From the NCBI RefSeq assembly GCF_002251945.1, contig NZ_NDHW01000188.1, positions 1 to 64,000 on the forward strand: a DNA stretch of 64,000 nucleotides, given 5' to 3'. This document shows, piece by piece, positions 7,940-17,471 of this stretch. The DNA is from Pseudanabaena sp. SR411 (GTDB lineage Bacteria; Cyanobacteriota; Cyanobacteriia; Pseudanabaenales; Pseudanabaenaceae). Positions within the stretch are counted from its first letter, which is position 1; every line of letters starts with the position of its first letter. The translations under genes were made by a program, and so were the position numbers. The notes beneath the pieces were generated by a model. That model was given only the letters and a program-made list of their open reading frames with translations, was not told the origin of the DNA and ran no database searches.

Positions 7940-10900
7940 TTAAAAACGATTTTCATATTCGATCGAGATACCTGTACTGCCATCAGTACCATAGTTACCG
8001 CGCAATAGAATATTTGGATCGACTCGATAACGCACCGAGAAATTAGTTGGTTGGGTGGAATCATTAATAATCCGTTGGAGAGCGATCGAGAAACTGTTGC
8101 TGACATCGATCGCTGCCTCAGCCGACAGCCCTAACGTGCCTGTACTGCTATTGCCTGAAGTCGTAGTCACTGGACTAAGATTAAATTCAGCGAGATTCAA
8201 CGCATCACCGATCGCATCTTGGAGGAAGTTGAGGACTGTACCACCTGCAAAACTTGCCAGTGCCGAAGCAGGGTCAGATCCACCCTGTTGTTGCAAAACG
8301 CCGCCACCTATGAGGGCAATGATTTCTGCTTGGCTGCGAGGTGGACTACTAGAGAGACGGATGTCGGGTGCAAGGGCTGTGCCTGTGACGCTGGCTTGGA
8401 CTCGTAGAGTCTTCTGCGCCCCCAAATTGCTAACAGGAACTTCATTGGGACGGAACAGATCATCGGGACGATTGGAATTGATCGGTACGCGGGTGATCTC
8501 AGCAACAGCTCCAGAAACACGAACATTCAGGTTCGGATTTAGTCCTTGAGAGGGTTTAAACTCGACAAAGTTTTCATAGGCGCGATCGAGGCGGAACCTT
8601 GTCGAAATTGCGTTGAACTGTCCGCGCGAAATATTGATTTTACCTTCTGCTTCTGGTTTGAGGAAGGTTCCATTTACAACTAGTGTTCCTTCTCCTAAGA
8701 AATTAAATATGGGAAAGCGTGTCACTTGCATATTTTGCAATCTAACCGCGAGGCGATCAAAGGCGACATCTGCTAAATTGCTATTGTCATCAGCTAGAGC
8801 CGAACTATTGGGATCAGCATCATTCCCGATGACAAATCGCCCGTCGCCTAGCGCCACTTCACCTGTAAGTATGGGCGCTAATAAAGAGCCTCGCACAATG
8901 ACTCGTGTATTAAAGTTATCGGAACTAATATCTCGAATATTCAATTTGAGCTTATCGGCATTGATGGCAAGGGCTTGTTGATATTCAGGGCTATCTGTTG
9001 GTATCAGGCTAGAATTACTGATCGGGAGAATACCTGTTAAAGCAAGTTTGCCTTCGCTAAAGTTGCTAGTGATATTACTAATCAAGCGATCGCGAGTGAA
9101 GTCAATCGTACCTTGCACTTCCGTAAAATCTCCTGGTAAGCCCGCAATCTTGACCTTGGCGTTATCCACCGTCATCTTCCCAGCGATTTTTGGATCTCTA
9201 AAGGTTCCCTTTGCCGTGAGATTGATATTGCCTTTACCATCTACCCACCGTACAGGTTGATTGAAAATATTGATAAAAGCAATACCTTCATCCTTAACAT
9301 CGAGCTTAACGTCAAAGATGCCCAAAATACCAAAATTACCCGAAGCGACAACAGAATCCTTGCCTGCAACCTTCATATTTGCGTTGAAGTTAATATTTAA
9401 CTTGTCATAGTTAAACTTCACCGCCACAAAATCAATCGGTTGCCGGTTAACGGAACCATCGGTTAGGCTCAACTGTCCTTTTACGCCTAAATCCAGCAAA
9501 TTAGTACCAGAAATCGAGAGATTGCCGTTAACTTTTCCTGTCAAATCAAAGGGAATTGCGCTAAAAAATGGCAATGGTCGTAAAGATTCAATGGGGAAAT
9601 CTTTTAATTCAATTTCACCACTTTGCTCACGGAATCGGAATAATGGATTTGATGAAGGAGTAAGTCTAATTCTTGCCTTGGTGATGCGTCCATAGCTCTT
9701 GTCGGACTGGAAATTGGCATTAGCAATATTGAAAACTCCATAGGCATAACGTCCTTCTACTTGAATGTCGTCAACAGCAAACTTCCCATACTCAAATTTT
9801 TTGCCCACAAGATTAAACCCGACACGAATACCTCTCCGTTGGTTAAATCCAAAGGTGACTTTACCCTTGATATCGCCACGAAAATCCGTGAGTGGCGGTA
9901 AATTAAAATTGCGGGCTGAAGCCACGGTTTCCTGCTGCTCTTGTCGTAATTCGATCTGAGTGAGATATTGCAACTGTTTATATAGAGGCTCTCCCATCAA
10001 TCGGATTGCTTCTAAGGGCTGTAATTCTGCTGCTCTATTTTTCGCAAAGGTAAGCCCTTGAGTAACATCGACAATATTGGCCCATTGCAGAGTGGCAAAT
10101 ATGTCCTGCATTCGACCTTGAGCAATTTCGACGGCTCCAGCGATCAGATCTTCAGCATTAGGGTTGTAGGTCAGATTGAACTTATACTCGTTATTAACTT
10201 CTCCCTGCCGAATACTTAAGTTGCCATCTTTAACATCCAAAACACCATTGGCATAGGTGACTTTGGCGATCGCTCGTTCCGCAACTACTCGACCAAAGCG
10301 AGGACGCTCCACTGTAATCTCACCTGTTGCCGTGGGATTATTGGTGAAATCAACAATTAGATTACTGGAGAGCTTGCCACTGACATCGTTTTGTCCTGCG
10401 AGAGAAGCGGCTAGCGCTAAAGGAATATTATTGATCGCCACTTGTAAGCGACGGGGATTATTCTCAAAGCGTCTACCTGTCGCCGTAGATTCACCTAGAT
10501 TCACCGTAAAATCAATGGGACGGAAGGCACTATCTAGACGCGCAGCAATGCGATCGCGCTTTCCGCGTAAGTCAACATTTAAGCCTTGATTACCATCAAA
10601 GTTGAGTTTGCCTTCTAAACGAGGATCGAAGGCTAATTTATCAACTCTCAGTCCTGCTAGCAGCAAATCACCTGTAGCTTGAATGACGCTACCAATTCCA
10701 TTTAAAGCACCGTTAAAAGTGAGCCTATCAAGTTCGATTTGATTGACCTTTAAACTAGCTACACGCAGATTTCCAACTAAACTTGGAGCCGCCAAATCAC
10801 CATTAATCGTGCCATCAAAATCCAGTGAACCGCGTGAAGGAGCCACTATACCTTGTTTGGCAAAACTAGAACCTAAAGAAGCTAGATCAACATTATCCAG

Positions 10901-13051
10901 TTGCAAGGCTCCCGCAATCTTAAGCTGATCGATCGCCCCAGACAGGTTGCCGCGAAAGTTGAAGATTCCTGACGCTTGAGCAGGTATGGCGCTAGAGAGG
11001 GTTGCTAAGCGATTGATATTCACATTGCGCGAAATCAGATCGAGGTTAATTCCTGCAATGCCTGTGGGAAATTCATTGAGTGAGTTATTGGGAAAAGCGA
11101 GATCAACTCGACCGTTAGCGGTTAAATAGTTGCCAACTTGTAAGGAAGGGACAAGTAAATTTCTGCCGTCCCATGTGAGATTGGCAACGATCGCATCAGG
11201 AACTTCTTTAAGTCCTTGTGGTAAGCGGACAACGCCATCACCAGTAATATCAGCTAGCGAAAACCCACCGCGATCGCTCCGCAGATTGATAAATCCTTCA
11301 AGAATGCCTTTTTGATTCATTAGGAACGCGGACAACGGAATACCATTGCTATTTAGCTGGGATTTCCATGCGCCACTGACGATATTGTAAGTACCTGCTA
11401 GCCCAATCTCACCAATAGGAAACTGTACCTTCGTGTTCCGAATCGTGGCTAATCCATCCGCCAGAAATACTTCTCCCCTTGTCGGATAGGTCGCATTAGG
11501 AGCCTCGATCTGCGCCAAAATTTGCGGATTTGCTAAAGCTCCAGTAATTTGTAAGGAACTCGTAATTTGACCAATAGTGACGGGCAGTTTCGTGCCATAT
11601 AGCTTGGTAAATTCTTCGGCAACTCCAACCAGACTGGAAGTAAACAGAATCTCCGCAGGCTGATCTTTTTGGGGCAAGCGAATTTGTCCTTCACCTGTGA
11701 GAGTTGCGCCAGTAGATGCGGCTTGGACTTTCTTGATTTGGAGCGTATTGAGATCTTTGAGTTCAATCGTCGCTAAAAAGCGATCGACAGTCACCCGATC
11801 AAAGGTAACGGCTTTAGGTGTAGTAATGTTGATCGTCAGGGCTGGCTTTTGGGCTGTTCCCGTGAGTTTACCTGCTAGTTTCACCTCACCTGCGATCGCC
11901 ACAGGAGTTTTGACATCAAAACTTTCCAGCCCTTTCGCGAGATCCAGTATGGTGCTAGCAAAGTTGAGATTAAAACCTTTTTGCTGATTAAATGTGCCAT
12001 CAATAGTTGTTGTCAACAAGCCATAGTTTGCCGAAAATTCCTTTAAGGTTGCATCAGTACCATCGAAGCTAAGTTGTCCTGAAATGTCGGTAATGGATTT
12101 GGCTAATTGGGGCGATTTAATTGCGCCATCACTAAGTTCGGCTGTGATTGCTATCGTGGGGGTTTGCTCCGCAATTATAGAAAAGGTTGCGTCAGCATCA
12201 AGTTTACCCTGCTGAATTTCAAAAGGTAAGTTGATGGCAAATCCTTGAACTGCGGCAACTTGTAGGTTCTGAGACTTGAGATCAACCGTGCCTTGTCCTT
12301 TAGTCAAGTCCCAATCAATCGCAAAGTTGACATTACCTTTATTGCCTTCCTTGTCAGCACTGGCTGTCTCGATCGCCTTTTTTAACTGCTCAGGATTTGG
12401 TGGTGCGGCGATCGCGGCAAGATTTGGTAAAGTTACGCGCCCCTTCCCATTCATTTGCAAACTTTGATTGTTGAGATCGACGATTTTCCAATTGCTATCG
12501 ATCTGGACTTGGCTGAGAGACACTAGTTCTCCTTTCGCAATCGTTTGGATCGTGATCTGGGCATCCCGAAAAGTGACCGTCCGTAAATCAACAAAACCTT
12601 CTTTGGTACTAGGTTCTGGCGGCGTGAGTTTGGGTAATTGCAGTAAACCTGTAACGTCCTGCTTCAAAAATACCTGTGGCTGCTCCGCGATCGCATCGAT
12701 ACCAATTTGGCGACGGGTCAGATAGCTCCAAAGATCGACATTAACTTCAATCGCCTCAACAGCCAAGAAATTCGACTCTTGATCAGTAGGCGGGATCAGA
12801 GATTTGCCAAACCTGACACTCGAAAAGCTAACTCGTTCGACTTTTCCTAACTGCAAAGGACGCTTGAGAGACTTCGTAAGCTCAGTCTGTAATAGCGGCG
12901 ACAATTGCTCATTTAGAAAATAGCGTCCATACCAAAAAGCACCTAAGCTAGTTGCTGTAAATGCGATCGCAAGTCCTACACCTACACGCCCTAGATTTTT
13001 GGCGAATGTAGAGTTAGTCGGTCTCTGCGGTGGTAGTTGAGCCTGTCCCAC
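7940..13051 (-). CDS. tamB: TamB/Tic236-type translocation and assembly module protein
   Basis: 1703 residues. A basic proline-containing N-terminus is followed by one inner-membrane anchor (about 22-42, VGVGLAIAFTATSLGAFWYG). The long body is made of repeating beta-strands with phrases such as GTVDLKSQNLQV and AGEVKLAGKLTGTAQKP, typical of AsmA-like lipid-groove proteins. The C-terminal third is the TamB (DUF490) domain (GEVALGDGRFVIGN through AEIIALIGGGVLQQ), ending in a beta-strand with terminal Phe as in outer-membrane-facing proteins. TamB works with Omp85 proteins in outer-membrane assembly or phospholipid transport; plastid Tic236 is its homologue. It lies between cysS and cysK on the same strand with no obvious functional tie. 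Confidence 0.93.
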   Translation of the reverse strand: MGQAQLPPQRPTNSTFAKNLGRVGVGLAIAFTATSLGAFWYGRYFLNEQLSPLLQTELTKSLKRPLQLGKVERVSFSSVRFGKSLIPPTDQESNFLAVEAIEVNVDLWSYLTRRQIGIDAIAEQPQVFLKQDVTGLLQLPKLTPPEPSTKEGFVDLRTVTFRDAQITIQTIAKGELVSLSQVQIDSNWKIVDLNNQSLQMNGKGRVTLPNLAAIAAPPNPEQLKKAIETASADKEGNKGNVNFAIDWDLTKGQGTVDLKSQNLQVAAVQGFAINLPFEIQQGKLDADATFSIIAEQTPTIAITAELSDGAIKSPQLAKSITDISGQLSFDGTDATLKEFSANYGLLTTTIDGTFNQQKGFNLNFASTILDLAKGLESFDVKTPVAIAGEVKLAGKLTGTAQKPALTINITTPKAVTFDRVTVDRFLATIELKDLNTLQIKKVQAASTGATLTGEGQIRLPQKDQPAEILFTSSLVGVAEEFTKLYGTKLPVTIGQITSSLQITGALANPQILAQIEAPNATYPTRGEVFLADGLATIRNTKVQFPIGEIGLAGTYNIVSGAWKSQLNSNGIPLSAFLMNQKGILEGFINLRSDRGGFSLADITGDGVVRLPQGLKEVPDAIVANLTWDGRNLLVPSLQVGNYLTANGRVDLAFPNNSLNEFPTGIAGINLDLISRNVNINRLATLSSAIPAQASGIFNFRGNLSGAIDQLKIAGALQLDNVDLASLGSSFAKQGIVAPSRGSLDFDGTINGDLAAPSLVGNLRVASLKVNQIELDRLTFNGALNGIGSVIQATGDLLLAGLRVDKLAFDPRLEGKLNFDGNQGLNVDLRGKRDRIAARLDSAFRPIDFTVNLGESTATGRRFENNPRRLQVAINNIPLALAASLAGQNDVSGKLSSNLIVDFTNNPTATGEITVERPRFGRVVAERAIAKVTYANGVLDVKDGNLSIRQGEVNNEYKFNLTYNPNAEDLIAGAVEIAQGRMQDIFATLQWANIVDVTQGLTFAKNRAAELQPLEAIRLMGEPLYKQLQYLTQIELRQEQQETVASARNFNLPPLTDFRGDIKGKVTFGFNQRRGIRVGFNLVGKKFEYGKFAVDDIQVEGRYAYGVFNIANANFQSDKSYGRITKARIRLTPSSNPLFRFREQSGEIELKDFPIESLRPLPFFSAIPFDLTGKVNGNLSISGTNLLDLGVKGQLSLTDGSVNRQPIDFVAVKFNYDKLNINFNANMKVAGKDSVVASGNFGILGIFDVKLDVKDEGIAFINIFNQPVRWVDGKGNINLTAKGTFRDPKIAGKMTVDNAKVKIAGLPGDFTEVQGTIDFTRDRLISNITSNFSEGKLALTGILPISNSSLIPTDSPEYQQALAINADKLKLNIRDISSDNFNTRVIVRGSLLAPILTGEVALGDGRFVIGNDADPNSSALADDNSNLADVAFDRLAVRLQNMQVTRFPIFNFLGEGTLVVNGTFLKPEAEGKINISRGQFNAISTRFRLDRAYENFVEFKPSQGLNPNLNVRVSGAVAEITRVPINSNRPDDLFRPNEVPVSNLGAQKTLRVQASVTGTALAPDIRLSSSPPRSQAEIIALIGGGVLQQQGGSDPASALASFAGGTVLNFLQDAIGDALNLAEFNLSPVTTTSGNSSTGTLGLSAEAAIDVSNSFSIALQRIINDSTQPTNFSVRYRVDPNILLRGNYGTDGSTGISIEYENRF

Positions 13052-13156
13052 GATTTTTCACTCCATTGATGCCCTCACGACACCATTTTACATATGTTAG
13101 CCTTGTAGCGGGTTACTAATTTTAAAAGCCTTGCACAAGTACTATCTTCGATTATC

Positions 13157-13273
13157 TATAGCAACGCAAGAGATAGCTAGAGACAAATCAAAACCCAAAA
13201 GATGAGTGGCGGCGCTTCGCGCCGCCACTCATCTTTTGGGTTTTATGTCCTAAGCAAAAATTGCATTGCTATA
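13157..13273. repeat. Type A palindromic element, intact copy
   Basis: The ends TATAGCAACGCAAG and TTGCATTGCTATA are near-inverted repeats. The inner perfect 26-bp stem (13190-13215 with 13219-13244) has a TTC loop and the GGCGCTTCGCGCC core. ATGTCCTAAGCAAAA on the right matches the reverse complement of the left arm of the copy at 5506. It lies between cysK (3' end) and tamB (5' end). Confidence 0.85.
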
Positions 13274-13320
13274 ATTCTTGAAATAGCCTTGATTTTGTAA
13301 GAGGTTGGCTGGGAGAGATT

Positions 13321-14274
13321 TTAACTCAAGGCCATTAATTCAGGATCTTGGAATAGAGGCGTACTCAAGTAACGTTCACCAAAGCTAGGCTGAATCATCA
13401 CTACCATTTTGCCCGTATTCTCAGGACGCTTCGCAATTTGGACTGCTGCATAAAGCGCCGCACCACTAGAAATTCCTGATAGAAGTCCTTCTTCTCGTGC
13501 CAGTCTACGCCCAAAAGCGATCGCTTGATCATCAGTTACAGGAATAATCTCATCAATCAGTTCCGTTTTCAAAACTTCAGGCACAAATCCTGCACCAATA
13601 CCTTGGATTTTATGGGGGCCTGGGCGATTACCTGCTAAGACTTGGCTATTAGCTGGCTCAACCGCGATCGCCTTAAAATCTGGTTTGCGTGATTTAATCA
13701 CTTCTGCAACCCCTGTAATTGTACCGCCAGTACCAACTCCCGAAATCAGAAAGTCAATCTGTCCTTCCGTATCTTCCCAAATCTCTTCCGCCGTAGTCTT
13801 CCGATGGATCGCAGGATTAGAAGGATTACGGAACTGTTGCAGCATATAGGCATCGGGAGTGCTTTCACTAATTTCCTTAGCGCGACGGATTGCGCCGCCC
13901 ATGCCCTCAGTTCCGGGGGTTAATTCGAGGGTGGCTCCGTAGGCGCGTAACATTGATCGCCGTTCCATACTCATGGTTTCGGGCATGGTCAGAATTAATT
14001 TGTAACCCTTAGCGGCTGCTACCATCGCCAAAGCAATTCCTGTATTGCCTGAAGTTGGCTCCACCAAAATTGTTTTATTTGGAGAAATTAAGCCCTGTTC
14101 TTCGGCTTCTTGGATCATGTTCACGCCGATGCGATCCTTGACGGAGGCGGCGGGATTCATACCTTCTAGTTTGACAATAATTCGAGCCACACAGCCTTCA
14201 GCCTTGGGAATGCGCTGCAATTCGACGAGGGGGGTATGTCCAACTAATTCAGTTATGTTATTGGCGATTTTCAT
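13321..14274 (-). CDS. cysK: Cysteine synthase A (O-acetylserine sulfhydrylase)
   Basis: 317 residues, a cytoplasmic PLP enzyme making cysteine from O-acetylserine and sulfide. The PLP lysine is Lys46 in [11 protein letters not shown]. The substrate loop [11 protein letters not shown] and the phosphate-binding [10 protein letters not shown] are intact, as is the C-terminal SSGAALYAA. The start [19 protein letters not shown] is the standard N-terminus. It may be followed by tamB in one direction, but 269 bp with a large palindrome separates them, so it is probably monocistronic. Confidence 0.96.
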   Translation of the reverse strand: MKIANNITELVGHTPLVELQRIPKAEGCVARIIVKLEGMNPAASVKDRIGVNMIQEAEEQGLISPNKTILVEPTSGNTGIALAMVAAAKGYKLILTMPETMSMERRSMLRAYGATLELTPGTEGMGGAIRRAKEISESTPDAYMLQQFRNPSNPAIHRKTTAEEIWEDTEGQIDFLISGVGTGGTITGVAEVIKSRKPDFKAIAVEPANSQVLAGNRPGPHKIQGIGAGFVPEVLKTELIDEIIPVTDDQAIAFGRRLAREEGLLSGISSGAALYAAVQIAKRPENTGKMVVMIQPSFGERYLSTPLFQDPELMALS

Positions 14275-14492
14275 AGATAAAAGCTTGAATAATTGCGGGT
14301 AAATGAGCTTGTAGTCAACTTTAGAGCATTTTTGAGATCTTGGGAATTTCTTAAGACAAAGTGGCGATCGCTACTTTTATCGCCTAAAAGCTACACAGAC
14401 TAACCCTTTTCGGCTTTAATAGGGTAGTTGCGATCGCAAGAATTTTTCACAACATCATCACAAACTTATTAATTAATATTAAATAAAATCCT

Positions 14493-14900
14493 ATGGCTGC
14501 CACTTTAAAAGATTTTTTAGAAGAATGTCACACTCTCGGCTTAGTGCGTCTGATCGTCACCAGTGATGCGGGTGTGCTGGAAGCAAGGGTAAATATCGAG
14601 AAGTTGTTTTACGCGGAACTCCCCAAGGGCAAGTATGCGAATATGCACTCCGAGCATATCGAGTTTCACCTCAACATGGACAAAATCACCGATGTTCGCT
14701 TTGAAACCGCCGAAGCCAAACGCGGCAATTTCACCACCTACGCAATCCGTTTCCTTGATGCTGATGACAAGGCGCAAATGAGTGCTTTCCTACAATGGGG
14801 TAAACCAGGTGAATATGCCGAAGGTCAAGTCGAGGCATGGTCTACTCTCAAAGACAAGTACGGCGAAACTTGGAAGCCAGTGCCTGTTGAGAGTGTGTAA
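14493..14900 (+). CDS. ChuX/HutX-like heme-utilisation family protein
   Basis: 135 residues, soluble. The sequence pattern (FYAELPKGKYANMHSEHIEFHL and AKRGNFTTYAIRFLD) is one I associate with cyanobacterial proteins annotated as ChuX/HutX-like heme-binding folds, which carry or store heme in the cytoplasm. His residues around position 53-58 are possible ligands, but I cannot confirm binding from sequence. The preceding 218 bp hold no other gene. It is followed after 42 bp by an unrelated gene of the accessory island. Confidence 0.5.
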   Translation: MAATLKDFLEECHTLGLVRLIVTSDAGVLEARVNIEKLFYAELPKGKYANMHSEHIEFHLNMDKITDVRFETAEAKRGNFTTYAIRFLDADDKAQMSAFLQWGKPGEYAEGQVEAWSTLKDKYGETWKPVPVESV

Positions 14901-14942
14901 CTTTAGATACATGATACAAAATGATTGTAGAGATCTAATTGT

Positions 14943-15782
14943 ATGGATTACGTAAAACTAGATATTTCCTATGAACGCACAAGAACTCTCGTTCTCAAGA
15001 GCCTATCAACTAGTTATTATGGACAAGTAACTAGCCTCTATATACATGTAGCCAGATTAGCTATTCGAGAGGGAATTGCTACTGATCCTTTTGCTAACAG
15101 TGGATATATGAATCCACAACATGAACTTGAGCAAAAGTACAATGAGTGGATTGATGATATTGTCTGGGATTTGATAATTGAGGGTATAGTTCGTCCAGGT
15201 CAAGGAAGTGGCATATACACACTTCCTCATTATCATATTTCAGAATACGGTAAAAGAGTTCTTCAAGAACTCTCACCTCAGCCTTATGATCCAGATGAAT
15301 ACTTGGCTAGAGTTAGTCACATACCAGATATAGACAATGTAATACTTATCTATTTGGAGGAAAGTCTAAAAGCTTTCCGAATAAATTGTCTTTTATCCTC
15401 AGTCATCACTTTGGGATGTGCTTCTGAGAAAGCATTTTTGCTACTGATTGATGCCTGTAGAGAGGCAATGTCCGAACCAGGTAAGACAGATTTCGCAAAG
15501 AAAATAGATAAAACTATTTCTATTAAACAAAAGCAAATCGAATTCCAAGATATATTACAAAATAAAATTATACCTAAGCTCCCACGAGGTGAAGTTAAAG
15601 AAAACTTAGAAGCTTATCTTTTTGGGATTTTCAACATTATTAGAAGTCATAGAAACGATGCAGGTCATCCATCTGGAAATATTATACAGAGAGAACATCT
15701 GTACTCACTTTTAGTGGCTTTTCCATCATATTTGGAGAAAATTTATAGTCTTATGGACTGGCTTAACAAGAATTCGATTTAG
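14943..15782 (+). CDS. Unknown protein with a HEPN-like RX4H motif
   Basis: 279 residues, soluble, not assigned to a named family. The N-terminal half has a winged-helix-like phrase (GSGIYTLPHYHISEYGKRVLQEL). The C-terminal half is helical (FRINCLLSSVITLGCASEKAFLLLIDAC, written here as two adjoining stretches) and contains R237-N-D-A-G-H242, which fits the RX4-6H signature of HEPN ribonuclease domains. Its base composition is more AT-rich than the flanking housekeeping genes, and it opens a block of toxin-antitoxin genes. A role in RNA cleavage or phage/stress response is inference; it could also be a non-catalytic HEPN-like protein. Confidence 0.5.
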   Translation: MDYVKLDISYERTRTLVLKSLSTSYYGQVTSLYIHVARLAIREGIATDPFANSGYMNPQHELEQKYNEWIDDIVWDLIIEGIVRPGQGSGIYTLPHYHISEYGKRVLQELSPQPYDPDEYLARVSHIPDIDNVILIYLEESLKAFRINCLLSSVITLGCASEKAFLLLIDACREAMSEPGKTDFAKKIDKTISIKQKQIEFQDILQNKIIPKLPRGEVKENLEAYLFGIFNIIRSHRNDAGHPSGNIIQREHLYSLLVAFPSYLEKIYSLMDWLNKNSI

Positions 15783-16063
15783 ACTTATCTACAAAGGTTT
15801 ACATAATTGATGATTTGGTGTTTGCTTTTCGTCAAACTGTGGAGTAATTTTTAAGAGTTAATACTTTAGAATGTTGATGTAGCTATCGCTGTTTGACTTT
15901 TGTGGAGTAGAGATAGAAATTGTGGGTTTTGAGGTGGCGATCACTGTTTAATTTTTTGCAAAGCAGTGATCGTGATTTGGGGGTGAGGAGGCGATCAGTC
16001 TGTATTAACAAAGCGACTCAATTGTTATAATCGTTTCTACAACATGAGTGAGTTCTAACCCTA
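15783..16063. other. Gene-free stretch with short repeated motif
   Basis: No gene is supported here. It holds two copies of the motif (T/G)ATCRCTGTTTRAYTTTT (about 15884-15901 and 15938-15955). The motif also occurs at about 16711, 17095 and 18014, at the ends of toxin-antitoxin genes. Confidence 0.5.
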
Positions 16064-16279
16064 ATGTCAATAACCCTAGAAGAAAGAGTCGCAATCCTAG
16101 AAGCTGAGATTAACTTGATTAAAAACAAAGTGGAAAGTCCAACTGCCACAGTAAAACCTTGGTGGGAGCAAATCACGGGAACATTTGCAGATAGCCCAGA
16201 CTACGACAAAGCCATGCAACTAGGCAAAAAATACCGTGAGTCACTGCGTAAGGCATCAACAAAGTCCCGCAAAAAATAG
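16064..16279 (+). CDS. Antitoxin partner of the PIN-domain toxin
   Basis: 71 residues, charged and mostly helical (SITLEERVAILEAEINLIKNK, an apparent coiled coil), with a basic C-terminus (KASTKSRKK). The stop codon is followed at once by the toxin ATG, the tight coupling expected of a type II toxin-antitoxin pair. No DNA-binding fold is obvious in so short a protein. The antitoxin role is inferred from size, charge and position. Confidence 0.7.
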   Translation: MSITLEERVAILEAEINLIKNKVESPTATVKPWWEQITGTFADSPDYDKAMQLGKKYRESLRKASTKSRKK

Positions 16280-16702
16280 ATGTTCATACTCGACACAGAT
16301 CATCTCAGCGTGTTAGATCGTGGTGGGATTAGTGCTCAGCGTCTTCTTACTCACTTAGCAAAAGTCAATCCTAATCAAGTCTCAGCAACCATCATCAGCT
16401 ACGAAGAACAGACCAGAGGATGGTTAAGCCACATTTCTAAAGCACGTAACCTTGAAGCGCAAGTTGAAATTTATAAACAACTTAAAAGACAAATCAACAA
16501 TTACTGCACTATTCCAATAATTGATTTTGATATAGACGCAGCTAATGAATTCCAACGCATCAGAAAGTTATATCCTCGTCTCGGCACAATGGACTTAAAA
16601 ATTGCAGCGATCGCTCTTGTTAACAATGCGATCGTATTAACTCGCAATACTTCTGATTTTGGACAAATTGCAAACTTACAAATAGAAGATTGGACACAGT
16701 AA
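16280..16702 (+). CDS. vapC: VapC-type PIN-domain ribonuclease toxin
   Basis: 140 residues, the usual PIN length. The acidic active-site residues are visible: Asp5 (FILDTDHLS), Glu42 or 43 (YEEQ), Asp105 (GTMDLKIAA) and Asp126 (NTSDFGQI). VapC toxins cleave tRNA or rRNA with Mg2+ and are held inactive by the cognate antitoxin, here probably the 71-residue protein directly upstream. All four acidic positions are intact, so it looks functional. The preceding antitoxin stop and this ATG touch with no spacer. Confidence 0.9.
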   Translation: MFILDTDHLSVLDRGGISAQRLLTHLAKVNPNQVSATIISYEEQTRGWLSHISKARNLEAQVEIYKQLKRQINNYCTIPIIDFDIDAANEFQRIRKLYPRLGTMDLKIAAIALVNNAIVLTRNTSDFGQIANLQIEDWTQ

Positions 16703-16783
16703 ATCTTACAGATCGCTGTTTAATTTTTGAAGTGGCGATTCAACTTAAAATCACTAATATCGACTCAGATGGATTACTTCTCA

Positions 16784-17023
16784 TCAAACAGCAACTTCAT
16801 AGGGAACCACTGTTAAACGGCGATCGCGATCAGCAGCAAAGGCAAAGCAAGCCTGTATATCTGTAAGTGTTAAATCAGGAAAATCATCTAATACCTCTTC
16901 AACACTCATTCCACTACCGAGATAGTCAAACACATCTGATACAGCAATGCGTGTGTTAACTATACAGGGCTTCCCACTGCGAATATTCGGACTGATGCGT
17001 ATGCGATCGCGATAGTTTTTCAT
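16784..17023 (-). CDS. DUF433 antitoxin-like protein without an adjacent toxin
   Basis: 79 residues from the ATG at 17021-17023 (MKNYRDRIRISPNIRSGKP), which matches the start of DUF433 proteins; an upstream in-frame ATG at 17092 would add 23 unrelated residues. The family core (CIVNTRIAVSDVFDYLGSG, then MSVEEVLDDFPDLTLTDIQA) is complete. DUF433 proteins are winged-helix antitoxins usually followed by a DUF5615 PIN-like toxin. Downstream on this strand there is no such gene; the next gene is VapC on the other strand. It therefore appears orphaned. Confidence 0.8.
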   Translation of the reverse strand: MKNYRDRIRISPNIRSGKPCIVNTRIAVSDVFDYLGSGMSVEEVLDDFPDLTLTDIQACFAFAADRDRRLTVVPYEVAV

Positions 17024-17172
17024 GACCAAGATTTGCACATAACCTACGCCTATGATAACAGCGCCCTTACAAGAATTCAGATTTTGAGACATGCGATCGC
17101 TGTTTAGTATTTAATGAAGTGATGAAGTTGCAATCTTAATGTTATGCTTGACGTAACACATAAAACTTGCCT

Positions 17173-17457
17173 ATGCCTCAAAAGTACAAAGACAAACGCA
17201 CAGCCAAATTTGCTGCTGGCGAACGAGTCAAAGAATTTCAGGCTTTTGAAAGACAAGCATACAAACGTCTAGAAATCCTAGAAGCCGCGCCTAACAAAGA
17301 ATCCTTAATGGCTTTACCAAGCAACCGTTTTGAGGCATTAGGCGGAGATAGGAAAGGACAGTACAGCATCCGCATAAATGACAAATGGCGTATTTGCTTT
17401 GAGTGGAAAGAAACAGAAAATCATCCATTTAATATCGAAATTATCGATTATCACTAA
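17173..17457 (+). CDS. higB: HigB-type RelE-superfamily mRNA interferase toxin
   Basis: 94 residues from ATG 17173; a TTG two codons upstream (17167) is possible. The C-terminal phrase GQYSIRINDKWRICFEW is the RelE/HigB core with the conserved Arg and Trp residues. HigB cleaves mRNA on the ribosome. The antitoxin follows 14 bp downstream, giving the toxin-first order typical of higBA. The gene is divergent from the DUF433 gene. Confidence 0.9.
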   Translation: MPQKYKDKRTAKFAAGERVKEFQAFERQAYKRLEILEAAPNKESLMALPSNRFEALGGDRKGQYSIRINDKWRICFEWKETENHPFNIEIIDYH

Positions 17458-17471
17458 AGGAGAAAAGAACT

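Noticed and set aside
7900-8106. 68-codon minus-strand frame at the tamB 3' end
   Set aside because: It overlaps the tamB frame on the same strand in another phase and has no supporting motif.
8055-8549. 164-codon plus-strand frame opposite tamB
   Set aside because: The translation is Arg/Pro/Ser-rich with no domain; the minus-strand TamB frame covers the region without interruption.
13190-13244. Intrinsic terminators for the long hairpins in general
   Set aside because: There is no adjacent T-run, several lie in divergent promoter gaps, and they share sequence like dispersed repeats. Some may still end transcripts, but I do not call them terminators.
16784-16784. Pairing of the DUF433 protein with VapC at 16280
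   Set aside because: They are on opposite strands and VapC already has its own touching upstream partner, so an operon pairing is unlikely.
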